Shown: positions 39,370 to 48,740 of the stretch, piece by piece | How the letters are laid out: every line of letters begins with the position of its first letter | How positions within the stretch are numbered: position 1 is the first letter of the stretch | Origin: Agrobacterium vaccinii | Lineage (GTDB): Bacteria; Pseudomonadota; Alphaproteobacteria; Rhizobiales; Rhizobiaceae | Direction of reading: 5' to 3' | Length of the DNA stretch: 64,000 nucleotides | Assembly (NCBI RefSeq): GCF_021310995.1 | Contig: NZ_CP054150.1 | Location: 2,418,001-2,482,000 of the forward strand | Notes under the pieces: model-generated | Databases searched by the model: none | Told to the model about the DNA's origin: nothing | What the model saw: the letters and a program-made list of their open reading frames with translations, nothing else | Program-made: the position numbers and the translations under genes

Positions 39370-40311
39370 ATGACCGAAGCCATATTGCACGCCACCCCGG
39401 GCAACCCCGTGCCCGAAAACCACATTGCAGGCTTCTTCACCGGTCACAAAAACAGAAAGCTGCGCTACGCCATTTTCCGCTCCAGCCGGTCCGTGGCGCG
39501 CGGCACCATCGTGCTGCTGCACGGTCGCAACGAATGCATCGAGAAATATTTCGAGACGATCGACGACCTCACCACAAAAGGCTTCTGGGTCGCCACCTTC
39601 GACACGCGCGGACAGGGCGGATCTGACCGGCTGCTGAAGAAAGTGCAGGCTGGTTACGTCCGACGCTTTGCCGATTACGGCAAGGATATCTCGCTGTTTT
39701 TAGAGCAGGTGGTGCTGCCCGACGCGCGCCTGCCCTTTTTCATGATCGCCCATTCCACCGGCGGACTTGCCGCCCTTTCTGTAGCGCCGATGCTGTCCAA
39801 CCGCATCGAACGCATGGTGCTGAGCTCACCCTTCGTGTCACTCAGCGGCCAATCCTTGCCAGCAGGGTGGATCAGGATCATCGCCACGCTGCTGACCCTC
39901 ACCGGCTTTGGCGGCGTCCAACTGGGCAAGGACCAGCGAGAACGCCAGTTCGAGGGCAATCCGCTGACATCGGACCCTGTGCGCTTTGCCCGCAATGCGT
40001 CCATCGGCCTCAAACATCCCGAACTCTTCATCGGTGCACCCACGGCGCGCTGGCTGTTCGAAGTGTTGAAGACCATGCCCTGGGTAACGAGACAGGATCA
40101 TCTGACCAGGATCACAGTCCCCACACTCATCCTCGCGCCGATGCTCGACACCATCTCCCGCTACGCCGCGCTGGAAGAACTTTCCCGCAACTTCCGCGCC
40201 GCCCAACTCATCCCCGTCACCGGCGCCCGCCACGAATTGTTGCTGGAACGGGACGTCTATCGCACCCAGGCCCTAGCCGCCATCGATGCATTTTTCGCGC
40301 CGGAGGACTGA
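39370..40311 (+). CDS. Alpha/beta hydrolase, lysophospholipase (PldB-like)
   Basis: A 313-residue hydrolase of the Hydrolase_4/monoglyceride-lipase-like group. The oxyanion-side motif GTIVLLHGRNEC and nucleophile elbow IAHSTGGLAA (Ser in HSTGG) are clear. The Asp (PMLDT) and His (GARHELLLE) complete the triad. It probably acts on lysophospholipids or monoacylglycerols. The frame is open to ATG 39283, which sits five bases after a terminator T run without a Shine-Dalgarno. MTEAILHATPGNPVP at 39370 is the likely start. Confidence 0.85.
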   Translation: MTEAILHATPGNPVPENHIAGFFTGHKNRKLRYAIFRSSRSVARGTIVLLHGRNECIEKYFETIDDLTTKGFWVATFDTRGQGGSDRLLKKVQAGYVRRFADYGKDISLFLEQVVLPDARLPFFMIAHSTGGLAALSVAPMLSNRIERMVLSSPFVSLSGQSLPAGWIRIIATLLTLTGFGGVQLGKDQRERQFEGNPLTSDPVRFARNASIGLKHPELFIGAPTARWLFEVLKTMPWVTRQDHLTRITVPTLILAPMLDTISRYAALEELSRNFRAAQLIPVTGARHELLLERDVYRTQALAAIDAFFAPED

Positions 40312-40372
40312 GGCGGCAAGAGAGCATGTCCCACTTGAAGGGAAGCATCCCACTCGGTTGGCCACGCCCTGA

Positions 40373-40403
40373 ATAAAAAATGGCGGCGCAAAAGCCGCCG
40401 CCA
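40373..40403 (-). terminator. Rho-independent terminator of gapR
   Basis: TGGCGGCG (40381-40388) pairs with CGCCGCCA (40396-40403). On the minus strand it is followed by TTTTTTATT. It lies 55 bp after gapR. Confidence 0.88.
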
Positions 40404-40457
40404 TCAGGATTTCTCAGGTGAAGCTGTGGCGAGGCCAAGGCCTTGCCGCAAGCATGA

Positions 40458-40727
40458 TCATTCCATGCCGAGTGCGGCCATATAAGTCTGCAAAATCGTT
40501 TCTTCCTCGATACGCTCGTTGGCGTCTTTCTTACGCAGACGGATGATCGTCCGAATGGCCTTGGTGTCGTAGCCGCGACCCTTGGCTTCGCCCATAACAT
40601 CCTTGATATCACCCGAAATCGCCGCCTTTTCTTCTTCAAGACGCTCGATGCGCTCAATGAACTGGCGCAGTTCGGCGGCGGCGACGGTTTCGGTTGTGGC
40701 TGTTTCGTCCATCATTTCATCCTTCAT
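40458..40727 (-). CDS. gapR: GapR, nucleoid-associated protein (DUF2312)
   Basis: An 89-residue DUF2312 protein. In Caulobacter GapR clamps overtwisted AT-rich DNA ahead of forks and transcription and stimulates topoisomerases. Conserved features: the long helix [20 protein letters not shown], then [20 protein letters not shown] with the DNA-contacting lysines, and [23 protein letters not shown] 40727 or 40715 (MMDET) may start it. It has its own terminator. The role is by homology. Confidence 0.92.
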   Translation of the reverse strand: MKDEMMDETATTETVAAAELRQFIERIERLEEEKAAISGDIKDVMGEAKGRGYDTKAIRTIIRLRKKDANERIEEETILQTYMAALGME

Positions 40728-40863
40728 GGTGGCGGCTCATCTGGAGCCTTGTGCGTCACACGGCGAAGTCTTCGCCTGCTGCCGTTGCGGGCAGCTGAAA
40801 TTCCCGGCTGGTGCACTGCCCGGCTGCGAGCCTCACGTCAAGCCGTTTTGGGCCACAGCGCCC

Positions 40864-41172
40864 TTATTCCTTAAGTGAGTTCTGCGCGAATGAGACTTTC
40901 TGGGCGTCGCTCGCCTCGGCCTGATGCAGGCTTTTCCACGTATCATAGGGCATGCCGTAGACCATCTCGCGCGCAACGTCCTTGCTCACGTCATGGCCTG
41001 CATCCTTAGCCGCTTCCGCGTACCAGTTGGACAGGCAGTTACGGCAGAACCCTGCCAGATTCATCATGTCGATGTTCTGCACGTCCGTGCGCTTCTGCAA
41101 ATGGCTGACCAGCCTGCGAAAAGCCGCCGCTTCGAGCTCCATTTTCTGCCGTTCGTCGAGTTCGCTCATCAT
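40864..41172 (-). CDS. DUF1244 family protein
   Basis: A 102-residue cytosolic protein of the DUF1244 family, unknown function. Conserved core: AFRRLVSHLQKRTDVQNIDM, then NLAGFCRNCLSNWYAEAAKD with two cysteines that suggest metal or redox chemistry, and MVYGMPYDTWKSLHQ. Starts at 41172 or 41169. The N-formylglutamate amidohydrolase gene lies 9 bp upstream, so the two are an operon. Confidence 0.9.
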   Translation of the reverse strand: MMSELDERQKMELEAAAFRRLVSHLQKRTDVQNIDMMNLAGFCRNCLSNWYAEAAKDAGHDVSKDVAREMVYGMPYDTWKSLHQAEASDAQKVSFAQNSLKE

Positions 41173-41181
41173 GGTCTCCGC

Positions 41182-41970
41182 TCAATAGGGTCCGGTTCGC
41201 GAGGCGAACTGCCGATATTCGTGCAGGGTGGGATCATCGTTCATTGCGGCAAAAATGGGGGCGAGCCGTGCTGCCCAGTCTGCAATACCCGCCTCATCGC
41301 CAATCAGGTCTTGGCGCACTTCAAGGAGCGCATGGGGAACGCCCTTCACCATGCAGTGACGATACATCGTGTCGCCCTTGAGCGCGCCGTCATAGGGCTC
41401 GTTGTCACCCACAAGAATATCGCCCGCGGCTCGCAGATGCGCCAGCAGAGGCCTGACCGCCCGGTGATCCGTGTCCCACAGCACCGCTGCATGCCATGGG
41501 CGCGCGACGTCTTTCCAAAACGGCGTGTAGGAATGGAGCGACAAAACCAGAGGCGCCTTGCCGGATGTCGAGGCAACGCGGTCAAGTACCTCACCCACGG
41601 CATTGTGATAGGGCCGATGATACGCGTTGAGGCGCAAATTCCACTCATCAGAGGTGATTGGATGGTTGCCGGGAATAATGGCGCCATCGGAGATTTTCAT
41701 GATGAGCGTCGGGTCGTCCTCGCCGCGATTGGGGTCGATCAGCAGGCGGGAAAAACGACTCATCACTGCGGGCACACCCAACTGCGCGGCCAGTTTGCGC
41801 GTCAGACCCTTGATACCGATGTCGAAAGCGATGTGCCGGTGAAAAGCGGCTTGCGGCAGACCCAGATTCCCGTATTTTGACGGCAGAAGGTTCGTGGCGT
41901 GATCTGCAAGCAGGACCATGCCTTTGTCATAATCACCTTCTAGGATTTCGTATGGCTGGAAGTCTGACAT
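41182..41970 (-). CDS. N-formylglutamate amidohydrolase family protein
   Basis: A 262-residue zinc hydrolase of the FGase family (PF05013), which can release formate and glutamate from N-formylglutamate in histidine breakdown. Motifs: VLLADHATNLLPSKYG at the N-terminus, RFSRLLIDPNRGEDDPTLIM (substrate Arg region) and LVLSLHSYTPFW with the metal His. No hut genes are adjacent, so the substrate is uncertain. ATG 41970 (MSDFQPYEILEGDYD) is the family start; no strong Shine-Dalgarno is seen. Operon with the DUF1244 gene. Confidence 0.88.
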   Translation of the reverse strand: MSDFQPYEILEGDYDKGMVLLADHATNLLPSKYGNLGLPQAAFHRHIAFDIGIKGLTRKLAAQLGVPAVMSRFSRLLIDPNRGEDDPTLIMKISDGAIIPGNHPITSDEWNLRLNAYHRPYHNAVGEVLDRVASTSGKAPLVLSLHSYTPFWKDVARPWHAAVLWDTDHRAVRPLLAHLRAAGDILVGDNEPYDGALKGDTMYRHCMVKGVPHALLEVRQDLIGDEAGIADWAARLAPIFAAMNDDPTLHEYRQFASRTGPY

Positions 41971-42166
41971 TTGGGATTTCTTGATAGCCGCTGAGGAGAG
42001 ACGCTTGATGGCATGGCTAGACGCCACGCGCAAGTTTGGAAGCCCGGACAGCCATCGGCACCGACGTACGAGAGACCCGACCGGAGATATAATCGATTGA
42101 ACTCGCGTTGACTTTCTCGGGCGTCCGCGCCAAGAAGTGTTCTCATATCATAACCATGGAATCCGG

Positions 42167-42649
42167 ATGGAAGCCGTGCCACACACATTCTCCGCTCTCC
42201 TTGCTAAATACCGGCGCGCGATACGCTTTTTCTCCGCAGCCGCCGTTCTCAGCACCCCCCTCCTCGTTGCCCAACCGGCATGGGCAGACTTCCGTGTCTG
42301 CAACAGCACGCAGAACCTCGTCGGCGTCGCCATCGGCTATCGCGGACAGGAAGGCTGGGTCAGCGAAGGCTGGTGGCAGGTGCCTGCCTCCACCTGCGCC
42401 ACGCTGATCGAAGGCGAGTTGCAGTCACGCTATTACTATCTCTACGCTGAAGACGCCGCCCGTGGTGGCCGATGGACGGGTGACGTCAACATGTGCGTTG
42501 CCGAAAACGAGTTCAAGATCAACGGTGTAGACGATTGTTACGCCCGTAGTTTCCAGCGCATGGGTTTCAAGGAATACGATACGGGCAGACAAGGAAGCTG
42601 GATGGTCCAGCTTTCGGACACGCCAGGTACACAGGAAAGTCAGAACTGA
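42167..42649 (+). CDS. Exported DUF1036 protein
   Basis: A 160-residue protein: signal peptide about 1-41 (RFFSAAAVLSTPLLVAQPAWA), then the DUF1036 domain with FRVCNSTQNLVGVAIGYRG, GWVSEGWWQVPASTCATLIEG and RYYYLYAEDAARGGRWTG. Four cysteines probably form disulfides in the periplasm. Function unknown. The stop overlaps the pyk start (TGATG), a coupled pair often seen together in Rhizobiaceae. ATG 42167 is preferred over GTG 42137. Confidence 0.85.
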   Translation: MEAVPHTFSALLAKYRRAIRFFSAAAVLSTPLLVAQPAWADFRVCNSTQNLVGVAIGYRGQEGWVSEGWWQVPASTCATLIEGELQSRYYYLYAEDAARGGRWTGDVNMCVAENEFKINGVDDCYARSFQRMGFKEYDTGRQGSWMVQLSDTPGTQESQN

Positions 42650-44088
42650 TGAAGCGCAATCGTAAAGTCAAAATCCTTGCAACTCTCGGGCCTGCTTCGT
42701 CCGATGAGGCAATGATCGAGAAGCTCCATCTGGCCGGTGCCGATCTCTTCCGCATCAATATGAGCCATGCCAGTCATGATGTAATGCGTAGCCTGATCCA
42801 GCGCATTCGCGCCGTGGAAAGCCGCGTTGGTCGCCCCATCGGCATTCTGGCCGACCTTCAGGGCCCCAAGCTGCGCGTCGGCAAATTTGCAGACACCAAG
42901 GTCGATCTCGTTCAGGGACAGACATTCACCCTCGACAACAACGAAGCGCCTGGCGACAAGAACCGCGTTTTCCTGCCGCATCCAGAAATTCTGGAAGCCG
43001 TAAAGCCGGGCGATCGCCTGCTGATCGACGATGGCAAGCTGCATCTGCGCGCTGAAAAATGCGACGGCAAGAGCATCGTCACGACGGTCGTTTCCGGCAC
43101 GAAAATCTCCGACCGCAAGGGCATCAGCCTGCCTGATACGCTTCTCGGCGTCGGTGTCCTGACGGATAAGGACCGCGTCGATCTGGACGCCGTTCTGGCC
43201 ACGAACGAAGTGGACTGGGTTGCCCTGTCGTTCGTTCAGCGGCCTGAAGATCTGGTCGAAGTGCGCAAGATTGCAGGCAACCGCGTTGGCCTGATGTCCA
43301 AGATCGAAAAGCCGCAGGCTGTTGAACGCATCGAGGAAATCATCGCGCTGTCAGACGCTCTGATGGTGGCCCGTGGTGACCTTGGCGTGGAAATGCCGCT
43401 GGAAGCCGTTCCGGGCATTCAGAAGCAGCTGACACGCGCCTGCCGCAAGGCTGGCAAGCCGGTTGTCGTTGCCACGCAGATGCTGGAATCGATGATTTCG
43501 GCTGCGGTTCCAACGCGCGCCGAAGTGTCCGACGTTGCGACCGCCGTGTTCGAAGGCGCAGACGCCATCATGCTGTCTGCCGAATCCGCCTCCGGTGACT
43601 ACCCGGTCGAAGCCGTCTCCACCATGGCTTCCATCGCCAGCACCGTGGAGCAAGATCCCTACTACTCCAACATCATCTACGCACAGCGCCCACAGCCTGA
43701 AGCAACTGGCGCCGACGCGATTTCGCTCGCAGCGCGCCAGATCGCCGAAACGCTCGGTCTCTCTGCAATCGTGACCTACACATCGTCAGGCACCACCGGT
43801 CTGCGTGCCGCGCGCGAGCGCCCACAGGTGCCGATCATCGCGCTCTCACCAATCATCCAGACGGCACGCCGCCTGTCGGTGGTCTGGGGCCTGCACTGTG
43901 TGGTCACGGGCGATGCCAGCGACCAGGACGACATGGTCAACCGCGCCTGCCGCATCGTGGTGGACGAAGGCTTCGGCAAGCCGGGCAACCGCATCATCAT
44001 CTCCGCTGGCGTCCCGCTCGGCACCCCAGGCGCCACCAACATGGTCCGCATCGCCTATATCGGCTCCGACGGCCAGAGCGGCGTTTGA
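42649..44088 (+). CDS. pyk: Pyruvate kinase
   Basis: Last step of glycolysis: phosphoenolpyruvate + ADP to pyruvate + ATP. The protein has 479 residues. KILATLGPAS at the N-terminus, FRINMSHAS (substrate and K+ site), MSKIEKPQAVERIEEI with the catalytic Lys, and MVARGDLGVEMP mark it clearly. The C-terminal domain (from about 350) contains the effector region. ATG 42649 shares one base with the DUF1036 stop. It is followed by a strong bidirectional terminator. Confidence 0.97.
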   Translation: MKRNRKVKILATLGPASSDEAMIEKLHLAGADLFRINMSHASHDVMRSLIQRIRAVESRVGRPIGILADLQGPKLRVGKFADTKVDLVQGQTFTLDNNEAPGDKNRVFLPHPEILEAVKPGDRLLIDDGKLHLRAEKCDGKSIVTTVVSGTKISDRKGISLPDTLLGVGVLTDKDRVDLDAVLATNEVDWVALSFVQRPEDLVEVRKIAGNRVGLMSKIEKPQAVERIEEIIALSDALMVARGDLGVEMPLEAVPGIQKQLTRACRKAGKPVVVATQMLESMISAAVPTRAEVSDVATAVFEGADAIMLSAESASGDYPVEAVSTMASIASTVEQDPYYSNIIYAQRPQPEATGADAISLAARQIAETLGLSAIVTYTSSGTTGLRAARERPQVPIIALSPIIQTARRLSVVWGLHCVVTGDASDQDDMVNRACRIVVDEGFGKPGNRIIISAGVPLGTPGATNMVRIAYIGSDGQSGV

Positions 44089-44136
44089 CGTAATGCACGG
44101 AGCGGCCTGAACGCCGCTGCCTATATCCTGAAACGG

Positions 44137-44171
44137 GAAAAAAGCGCGGAACATTCCGCGCTTTTTTTTAT
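44137..44171. terminator. Bidirectional terminator between pyk and the repeat protein
   Basis: AAAAAAGCGCGGAA and TTCCGCGCTTTTTTTT pair around a 3-nt loop; runs of A and T on both sides let it serve both convergent genes. Confidence 0.9.
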
Positions 44172-44191
44172 GGCTGGTCTCTGCCGGAATA

Positions 44192-46399
44192 TCAGTTCGA
44201 AGAGTACGCCCTGACAATCACATCGACCTGAGCATCGCTCATTTGCTGAACCTGCTCGGTCGTGAAGGATTTGATCTTCGCAGCCGAGAGCCCCGAAAGC
44301 GTTTCGGTGCTCAGTCCAGAGATGGCATTCTTCTTGATCGATGCGATCTCCACATCCGTAAAGCTGCTGAGCTCATCAGAAGACAATGTCGCGGTGTGTT
44401 TAGCGCTCAATGCAGATATCTGCACGCTGTTGAGAGCGGTAATGTTGGCGAGGGTCAAAGCGTCGAAACTGGCCGTGCTGAGGGACCCGATCTGCTTTGA
44501 TGTCAGCGCTTCCAGCTTCTTGACATCGAGACCAGCCATGAGATCGGTCGAAAGACCACTAAGCTGCTTTGCCGTCAAGGCGCCAAACTGGTCATCCGTC
44601 AGTGCCGCCATTTGTGCGGTCGAAAGGGCATTCATCTGAGCCGTCGTCAGAGAAGCGATCTGCGCGGTGGTGAGAGCCATAAGCTTACTGCTGGAGAGCC
44701 CCGCAAGCGCATCCGTCGTCAGGCCGGAAATGGAGGCCTTCTTCATCGAAGCGATCTCGCTGGAAGTGAAACTGTTGAGTTCATCAGCCGATAGCGTCGC
44801 GAGGAGCTTTGCGCTGAGGCCGGCAACCTGACCATCCGTCAAAGCGGCGATGCTGACGGAACTCAAAGCATCAAACTGTGCCGTGGAGAAGGCCGCCAGT
44901 TGCTTCGTCGTCATGGCATCGAGTTTGATACCCGAGAGATTGGCAAGTGTATCAGTCGAGAGACCTGCGATCTGCTTTGCCGTCAATGCTGCGAACTGGC
45001 TCGATGTCAGGGCCGCCAATTGCGAAGAGGTCAAGGCCTGCATCTGCGTAGACGTCAGTGCCGATATCTGCGCGGTGGTTAAAACCGCAATCTTGCTTGT
45101 TTGAAGACCCGCAATCGCATCCGTCGTAAGGCCGGAAATCGACGTCTTCTTGATTGAAGCAATCTCGCTGTTGGTAAAGCTGTTGAGTTCGTCAGCCGTT
45201 AGTGTGGCGATCAACTTGGCGCCAAGCCCCGAAATCTGTCCGTCGTTCAAAGCCACGATGCTCGATGAATTCAAGGCTTCAAACTGCGCGGAAGAAAAGG
45301 CCGCGATCTGCTTGGTGGTCATCCCGTCAAGCTTGCCGCCGGCCAGAGTGGCAATCGTATCCGTAGAAAGCCCGGCGATCTGCCTGGCCGTCATCGCTCC
45401 AAACTGCGCCGATGACAGCGACGACAGTTGCGTATCTGTCAGCGCCTGCATCTGTGCGGACGACAGGGCAGAAATCTGGACACTCGTGAATGCGGCAATC
45501 GTGGCCGTCGAAAGGTTTGCCATCGCTTCCGTCGATATCGCGGAGACAGCGGTCTTCTTGATGGACGCGACTTCTGAAGCCGCGAACTTATTGAGTTTTT
45601 CTGCGGAGAGTGTCGCTATCTGCTTTGCGCCCAGCGCGGAAACCTGTGACGCGTCGAGCGCTTCGATATTAGCCGAACTCAACGCCCCAAACTGGCTGGT
45701 CGTCAGCGATGCGAGCTGTTTGCTCGTCATCGCCTTGAATTGCGTAGACGTCAGATCGGTGATGATTTCTTCCGAGAGACCAGCAATCTGTCTGGGAGAA
45801 AAGGCGGAAAACTGCGCTCCGCTCAGTGCGCCGAACTGCGTTTTCGTCAGCGATCCGATCTGGGTCGACGACAAAGCGCCAATCTGGACCGTCGTCAGGG
45901 CAGCAAGCTTGTCTGTCGTCAACCCGGAGAGCGCCGTCGGATCGATGGAGGAAATCGACGTCTTTTTGATGGAAGCAATTTCAGCGCCGGTGAAGCTGTT
46001 CAAATCGTCTGCGGACAGGATCGCAATCTGCGACGAGGTCAGTGCCGACACCTGCCTGCTGTCGAGCGCTTCTATCTGCTCATCGGAAAAGGAATCCAGC
46101 TGGTCGGCGTAAAGCGCGCTGATCTGCTGAGTCGTCAGACCGGAAATCTGTCCTGCGCCGATCGCGTCCAGCTGGTCCAGGGACAGGCCGGTCACCGCTT
46201 TGGGCGCGAGCTGACTGATGACCTGGTTACTCAGAGAAGAGATCACCCCGGCGTCAAGGACACTGACCTGCGTCGATGTTAGAGCTTTGACTTGCGCCGC
46301 ACTGAGACCAACGAGGTCGTCACTCGTCAACGTCGAAATCATGGAGGTTGCAAGAGACGCAATCTGCCGCGGTGAGATATTGGCGAGTACAGAAGTCAT
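44192..46399 (-). CDS. Octapeptide-repeat protein, 91 tandem octads, unknown function
   Basis: 735 residues made almost wholly of an 8-residue unit, L-(T/S)-x-x-Q-(I/L/F/M)-x-(A/G/S), for example LTTAQISA, LTSSQFAA, LTAKQIAG. After 7 residues there are exactly 91 octads. They form a 15-residue cap, five super-repeats of 17 octads (136 residues), and a 40-residue end. The super-repeats are residues 16-151, 152-287, 288-423, 424-559 and 560-695, each closing with (D/E)LN(S/K) F-x-x-x-E-(I/V)-A-S and an I/M-K-K octad. There is no signal peptide, membrane segment, Cys or Trp. The S/T-x-x-Q pattern looks like repeated helix-capping boxes, which suggests a solenoid of short helices. I do not recognise a characterised family. 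The reading-frame integrity and codon-level divergence between copies argue for selection on the protein. Confidence 0.8.
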   Translation of the reverse strand: MTSVLANISPRQIASLATSMISTLTSDDLVGLSAAQVKALTSTQVSVLDAGVISSLSNQVISQLAPKAVTGLSLDQLDAIGAGQISGLTTQQISALYADQLDSFSDEQIEALDSRQVSALTSSQIAILSADDLNSFTGAEIASIKKTSISSIDPTALSGLTTDKLAALTTVQIGALSSTQIGSLTKTQFGALSGAQFSAFSPRQIAGLSEEIITDLTSTQFKAMTSKQLASLTTSQFGALSSANIEALDASQVSALGAKQIATLSAEKLNKFAASEVASIKKTAVSAISTEAMANLSTATIAAFTSVQISALSSAQMQALTDTQLSSLSSAQFGAMTARQIAGLSTDTIATLAGGKLDGMTTKQIAAFSSAQFEALNSSSIVALNDGQISGLGAKLIATLTADELNSFTNSEIASIKKTSISGLTTDAIAGLQTSKIAVLTTAQISALTSTQMQALTSSQLAALTSSQFAALTAKQIAGLSTDTLANLSGIKLDAMTTKQLAAFSTAQFDALSSVSIAALTDGQVAGLSAKLLATLSADELNSFTSSEIASMKKASISGLTTDALAGLSSSKLMALTTAQIASLTTAQMNALSTAQMAALTDDQFGALTAKQLSGLSTDLMAGLDVKKLEALTSKQIGSLSTASFDALTLANITALNSVQISALSAKHTATLSSDELSSFTDVEIASIKKNAISGLSTETLSGLSAAKIKSFTTEQVQQMSDAQVDVIVRAYSSN

Positions 46400-46784
46400 G
46401 AGCGCGAGACACCGTAAATTACTGATCAGGAATGAAGTCTACACAACGAAACTTGCCCCGGTATTGCGCGATAGACTGCGACAGCCGTCGTAACACGGCG
46501 CACAAATTCCATCGCAGCCAAAGGGCAGAGCCATCTTGCAAACAGCTATAGTCGGGAACATGGCTCATAAGAGCCGGGCGCATCAAACTAGCTTCATGCG
46601 TGCAGAATTCTATAAACTCTGCCTGTGCGCCGAGAGACGAAATCGTCTCGATCTACATGGTCTAATCAGCAAAAATCTAAATGAGACACTTACTATACTA
46701 ACCATCTGTACAATAACAACACAGATAATTCTCGTCAAGATCACACCGCCAAGTTTATGCAACCCCCACTACCAAATAAAACGA
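46400..46784. other. AT-richer gene-free stretch upstream of the octad protein
   Basis: About 385 bp with lower GC than the surroundings, notably 46660-46780. It should hold the promoter of the octad-protein gene. A palindrome CTCATAAGAGCCGG-type and CGAAATCG-type inverted repeats are small. I see no gene. Confidence 0.45.
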
Positions 46785-46820
46785 AAAGGCCCCGTCATAG
46801 GGATGACAGGGCCTTTTCTA
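46785..46820. terminator. Terminator of the DUF882 gene
   Basis: AAAAGGCCC, GTCAT, loop, ATGAC, GGGCCTTTT form a long stem; on the minus strand TTTTCGTTTTATTT follows. It lies 28 bp after the DUF882 gene. Confidence 0.85.
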
Positions 46821-46847
46821 TTTCTGGATGCACAATCAGTGCAAAAT

Positions 46848-48740
46848 TCAGGGCATCTTGATCGGTGTGCTGAAGCGGCTGGAGTCGATCGCTGCGGCAC
46901 CCGGGCGGAAGCTGGCGGTTGCCGCAGAGGCGGACATGTCGTGGCTCAGCATACGGTTGTTGACGACGCGTGGAGCCTTGACTGCGCGACCGGTTGCGCC
47001 CTTGTCCTGGCTCAGTGCCCAGTCGGAGATTGCTTCCTGCGTCAGACGACCACCGCTCACCATGGCCTTTTCGGATACGGCAGCATCCTGCTTGCTTGGG
47101 CGACCACCCTTGGTGGGAAGACCGGCAACCAGACCGCTGTCCTTTGCACGGGGCTTCACGTCGAATGCGTCGCCATAGGCGGCAGCGGCAGATGGTGCAG
47201 CCTTGGCCGTCTCTATACGCTTGGCGGCAGGCTGTGTTGCGGTGGCGCTGCGATCGAGGGAGGCCGGGAACTGTGCAGCCGATGGCATGGCCGTCGCGGT
47301 GATGGAGGAACGGGCATCCTGTCCGCTCTGCTCAAGGGCAGCAACGACCACGGGCGAAAGGCTTGCCTGCTGCTGCTCGGCATCGTCTTCCTGGCCATCG
47401 GTGTCTGCATTGGCAGAAGCAAGCAGTGCTTCGGCAACAGCCGGACGGTTGGCCGGAACCGGAACGTGGGCCGCCAGCGCATCACCCGGCATGTCTTCGG
47501 AGCCGAGAGCAGCTGTCATGACGGAACCGTCGGCGTCACCCTTCATGCGGCGCGGCCCGAGAAGGGTCGGCACAGGAATAGAGTATTGCGCCAGATCGGC
47601 GAATTGCTGCTCGGCGGGTGCGGCTGTCGGCGTTGGCATGGTTGCCGCCTGAAGCGCATCCTGCGCGGCATTACGAGCCGGTGAATAGAGTGCCGTGGCC
47701 AGACCCGTCTGGTTTTCCTGATTGCGGAACGCAGGACGTGCCGTTGGCAACGGGGCATCGACAACGCCCGGCAGCGGCTGAGCGGATGCGACAGCAACTG
47801 CGGCTGGCGCCTCTTCCGGCTCCTGCGCAACGGGAGCAGCGGCAGGCGCCGAAGACCGGGCTGCAGGTGCAGGTGTTGCAATGCTTTCGGAATCTTCGTC
47901 CTCGTCACCACCGCCAAACAGCGTGGCCAGCAACGTCTTGCGCTTGCCGCCAGAGGAAGAGCTGGCAGGACCGTCACCGGCTGTGCCGGCGACCTGAACC
48001 GATGAAGAGCTGACGCGCTTCTTGTAATCGGCAAGGGCCACATCATAGCCCGGCAAAGGCTTGCCATCGGCAGGCAGATGGATGGTGTTGCCTTTGGGGA
48101 AAATACGCACCAGTTCTTGGCGGCTCATGCGCGGCCAGGCACGGACATTGCCGACATCGAGATGCACGAAAGGCGAGCCGGAGGTCGGGTAGAAACCAAC
48201 GCCACCGATCTGCATCTGCATGGCGATTTCACGAAGGCGGGAAAGCTTGACACCAGGAATGTAGAAATCCATGGCCTTGCCCAATGTGTGCTGGCTGCTC
48301 TTTGCGACACCCTTGGTGCGCGACCGCAGCATGCCATTGGTTTCTGGCGAGCGGAAAGCAGAGACGACATTGATATAATCGGTGCCACCGGAACGGCGAT
48401 AGACTTCCCACACCAGATCGAACAGACGCGGGTCCATCTTGGTCGGCTGATTGCGACGCCAGTCACGCAGGAAGCGGTTCAGCTCCTGAAGACCTTTGGC
48501 GTCATACTTGCCGTTTCGCTTGAACGTGATGACGGCTTTTTCTTTGGTGTGGATATAATAGAGCTTGAGACTACGGGTCTCGGCGGCGGCCTGCGTCGCC
48601 GAAAGTCCAAGGGCGGGCATGGCGACCAGCATCAGGCACACGCATGTAACGACGCGTGCCGACAGCTTCGTGCCTATATCTTTAATCAAGCCGCGCGCTA
48701 TCTTGCCCGAGAGCGCGATATTCCGATGCAGATAAAGCAA
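46848..48740 (-). CDS. DUF882 (M15-type) peptidoglycan peptidase-like protein
   Basis: A 630-residue protein. N-terminal hydrophobic segment (about 28-52, ending ATQAAAE) is a signal peptide or anchor. The DUF882/M15 domain (about 55-215) has SSQHTLGKAMDFYI and GGVGFYPTSGSPFVHLDVG, whose His/Asp/His are the expected zinc ligands of D-Ala-D-Ala-type peptidases. The remaining 400 residues are Ala/Pro/Ser-rich and low-complexity, probably disordered, with acidic GGGDEDEDSES. The start is a TTG at 48740 with only a weak GGGAT upstream, so the exact N-terminus is uncertain. Confidence 0.82.
   Translation of the reverse strand: MLYLHRNIALSGKIARGLIKDIGTKLSARVVTCVCLMLVAMPALGLSATQAAAETRSLKLYYIHTKEKAVITFKRNGKYDAKGLQELNRFLRDWRRNQPTKMDPRLFDLVWEVYRRSGGTDYINVVSAFRSPETNGMLRSRTKGVAKSSQHTLGKAMDFYIPGVKLSRLREIAMQMQIGGVGFYPTSGSPFVHLDVGNVRAWPRMSRQELVRIFPKGNTIHLPADGKPLPGYDVALADYKKRVSSSSVQVAGTAGDGPASSSSGGKRKTLLATLFGGGDEDEDSESIATPAPAARSSAPAAAPVAQEPEEAPAAVAVASAQPLPGVVDAPLPTARPAFRNQENQTGLATALYSPARNAAQDALQAATMPTPTAAPAEQQFADLAQYSIPVPTLLGPRRMKGDADGSVMTAALGSEDMPGDALAAHVPVPANRPAVAEALLASANADTDGQEDDAEQQQASLSPVVVAALEQSGQDARSSITATAMPSAAQFPASLDRSATATQPAAKRIETAKAAPSAAAAYGDAFDVKPRAKDSGLVAGLPTKGGRPSKQDAAVSEKAMVSGGRLTQEAISDWALSQDKGATGRAVKAPRVVNNRMLSHDMSASAATASFRPGAAAIDSSRFSTPIKMP

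Noticed and set aside
40726..40878. 50-codon plus-strand frame with six cysteines
   Set aside because: Could recall a small zinc protein (CCRCG), but it overlaps the gapR start antisense, lacks a Shine-Dalgarno and the spacing of cysteines is irregular.
44315..45946. 408-bp periodic repeats as a possible CRISPR or satellite array
   Set aside because: The period keeps the reading frame and the copies vary at many positions while the octad pattern is kept, so this is protein repeat structure, not CRISPR.
45150..46112. 320-codon plus-strand frame with regularly spaced cysteines
   Set aside because: It is the mirror of the octad repeat gene; the regular Cys pattern comes from the complement of repeated Ala/Gln codons. 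The minus-strand protein starts and ends cleanly and spans the entire repeat array.
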